Below, piece by piece: positions 63,054 to 64,000 of a stretch of DNA of 64,000 nucleotides (position 1 is the stretch's first letter; every line of letters starts with the position of its first letter). Below the pieces are notes generated by a model, which was not told where the DNA came from, searched no databases, and saw only the letters and a program-made list of their open reading frames with translations. This DNA is from Muribaculaceae bacterium (GTDB lineage: Bacteria; Bacteroidota; Bacteroidia; Bacteroidales; Muribaculaceae), in NCBI GenBank assembly GCA_017473615.1, contig JAFUKL010000017.1, positions 1-64,000 on the forward strand, written 5' to 3'. The translations under genes and the position numbers were made by a program.

Positions 63054-63739
63054 GAACCCTGTATGTAATCCCCGCCCGAGGTGGCAGCAAAGGAATTTCG
63101 GGCAAAAACATAAAACCACTGGCAGGCAAACCTCTAATAGCTTATTCGATAGACTTAGCACGCAAATTTGCCGATGATTCCGATATATGCGTCAGCACCG
63201 ATGATATGGAAATCATCGGCATAGTTGAAAAGATGGGGCTGAAAGTACCGTTCGTACGTCCCGCCGAACTCGCCACCGACCACAGTGGAACATACGAGGT
63301 ATTACTGCACGCTCTTGATTATTACACTTCAAAGGGCATTCACTACGATACAATAGTATTACTTCAACCCACATCTCCCTTTCGCACAGCCGATGATATA
63401 CGCCGTTGCATAGAACTTTATACTCCCGACATCGATATGGTAGTGAGCGTGAAACCGGCAGCGACCAATCCTTATTACAATGCGTTTGAAACCGATGGTA
63501 ACGGATTCTTACACATATCCAAAGGCGAGGGTAATTACACCCGTAGACAAGACGCTCCGAAAGTATGGGAATACAACGGTGCTGTGTATGTAATCAACAC
63601 CGAATCGCTGCGGCGCATGAAGTTGGGGGAATTTCCACGCAGACGCATGTGTGAAATGAGCGAAGAGCATTCTCTTGACCTCGACACCCTCACCGATTGG
63701 CTCATAGCCGAAACCATCCTCGCCCAAAAGCAATCATAG
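63050..63739 (+). CDS. neuA: CMP-nonulosonic acid cytidylyltransferase (NeuA/LegF)
   Basis: The 229-residue enzyme activates the sugar acid with CTP. It has the nucleotide motif IPARGGSKGISGKNIKPLAG, then SICVSTDD-type text (DICVSTDDMEII), VLLQPTSPFRTADDI and EYNGAVYVINTESL. Its ATG overlaps the neuC stop by 4 bp. It provides the CMP-sugar donor for a surface-glycan transferase not seen here. Confidence 0.93.
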   Translation: MRTLYVIPARGGSKGISGKNIKPLAGKPLIAYSIDLARKFADDSDICVSTDDMEIIGIVEKMGLKVPFVRPAELATDHSGTYEVLLHALDYYTSKGIHYDTIVLLQPTSPFRTADDIRRCIELYTPDIDMVVSVKPAATNPYYNAFETDGNGFLHISKGEGNYTRRQDAPKVWEYNGAVYVINTESLRRMKLGEFPRRRMCEMSEEHSLDLDTLTDWLIAETILAQKQS

Positions 63740-63825
63740 CAGAAAGCCGCCATTGCTGTTACATAAAAGACGTTAACTACCCTTATTCTTTTTACTTAGA
63801 TTTCTCTATTCGGGGATTTTGCGTT

Positions 63826-63833
63826 ATCTTTGC
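63826..63833 (+). promoter_or_regulatory. -7 element of the nucleotidyltransferase gene
   Basis: TATCTTTG, 26 nt before the ATG at 63860; the gene is therefore separately transcribed from neuA. Confidence 0.65.
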
Positions 63834-63859
63834 AAAGATTTTTATAACTTAACAGAATT

Positions 63860-64000
63860 ATGACATTTGCAATTATAGCTGCAGGCGAAGGTTCACGCCT
63901 TTCACAAGAAGGCGTTGCATTGCCTAAACCGCTTGTAAGCCTCAACGGGACGGCGATGATCGATCGTCTCATAAAAATATTCACCCTATGCGAAGCCGAT
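63860..64000 (+). CDS. NTP-transferase-domain protein, N-terminus only (cut by window edge)
   Basis: The 47 visible codons read MTFAIIAAGEGSRLSQEGVA then LPKPLVSLNGTAMIDRLIKI. That is the sugar-nucleotidyltransferase opening (A-A-G-E-G-S-R ... P-K-P-L-V). A role in activating a sugar phosphate, as PtmE does for legionaminic acid or as in another glycan pathway, is possible. The rest lies outside the window. Confidence 0.8.
   Translation, partial: MTFAIIAAGEGSRLSQEGVALPKPLVSLNGTAMIDRLIKIFTLCEAD

Overview
The window looks like a chromosomal segment of a gut Bacteroidales bacterium, most likely Muribaculaceae or a close relative. Four things point there: many genes are preceded by the Bacteroidetes -7 element TAnnTTTG (often TATCTTTG); the gene content is typical (M16 peptidase, RND pump with its own TolC, PpiD-like chaperone, DUF2851, PCMD protein, BlaR1-like protein with a TonB tail); two large secreted proteins end in the same 'APVEYFNLQGVK...GIFIK.QG...KVVL' tail; and one secreted protein has a type A T9SS tail. 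No tRNA, rRNA or CRISPR array was seen.

Layout. Bases 1-68 hold the first codons of a tyrosine recombinase on the minus strand, so an integrative element probably abuts the left edge. 486-2078 is rbfA plus a LolE/FtsX-type permease. 2073-5773 (minus) is a tight four-gene operon: steroid 5-alpha-reductase family enzyme, Old-Yellow-Enzyme flavin reductase and two short-chain dehydrogenases. This is a probable steroid or bile-acid 5-alpha/5-beta-reduction and 3-hydroxysteroid module. 5949-8135 is a secreted CBM-like protein, followed by groL/groS, small envelope genes and a candidate structured RNA (11696-11967). 12073-35635 is mostly housekeeping: rsmA-mgtE-hydrolase, LPG-synthase-like flippase, lysO, phosphatase, POT transporter, sufE, ppiD, metK with a SAM-II-type leader, GH25 lysozyme, DUF2851, PCMD, RluA-type synthase, NlpC/P60, frr. 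pyrH follows at 35666-36376.

36480-38698 is a small AT-rich insert. It carries a membrane-anchored ARMT1-like DUF89 phosphatase and a C-terminally truncated DUF1848 gene whose stop lies in an inverted repeat. 38788-49855 holds an M16 peptidase, a methyltransferase, an RND efflux operon, a U32 tRNA-hydroxylation peptidase-like gene and a BlaI/BlaR1-type regulatory pair with two palindromic operators.

50213-64000 is a nonulosonic acid (legionaminic/sialic-like) sugar locus: legB, neuD-like acetyltransferase, then neuB, neuC, neuA and a nucleotidyltransferase cut by the window edge. It is split by a ~9 kb AT-rich polymorphic-toxin island (51847-60848). The island holds a small T9SS companion protein, a 2050-residue RHS/YD-repeat protein ending in a barnase-type RNase domain, a two-domain barstar-like immunity protein, a frameshifted macrodomain gene, an Imm26-like gene, an orphan copy of the rhs signal-peptide region and a 203-bp MITE-like element. 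The expected LegC aminotransferase is not in the window.
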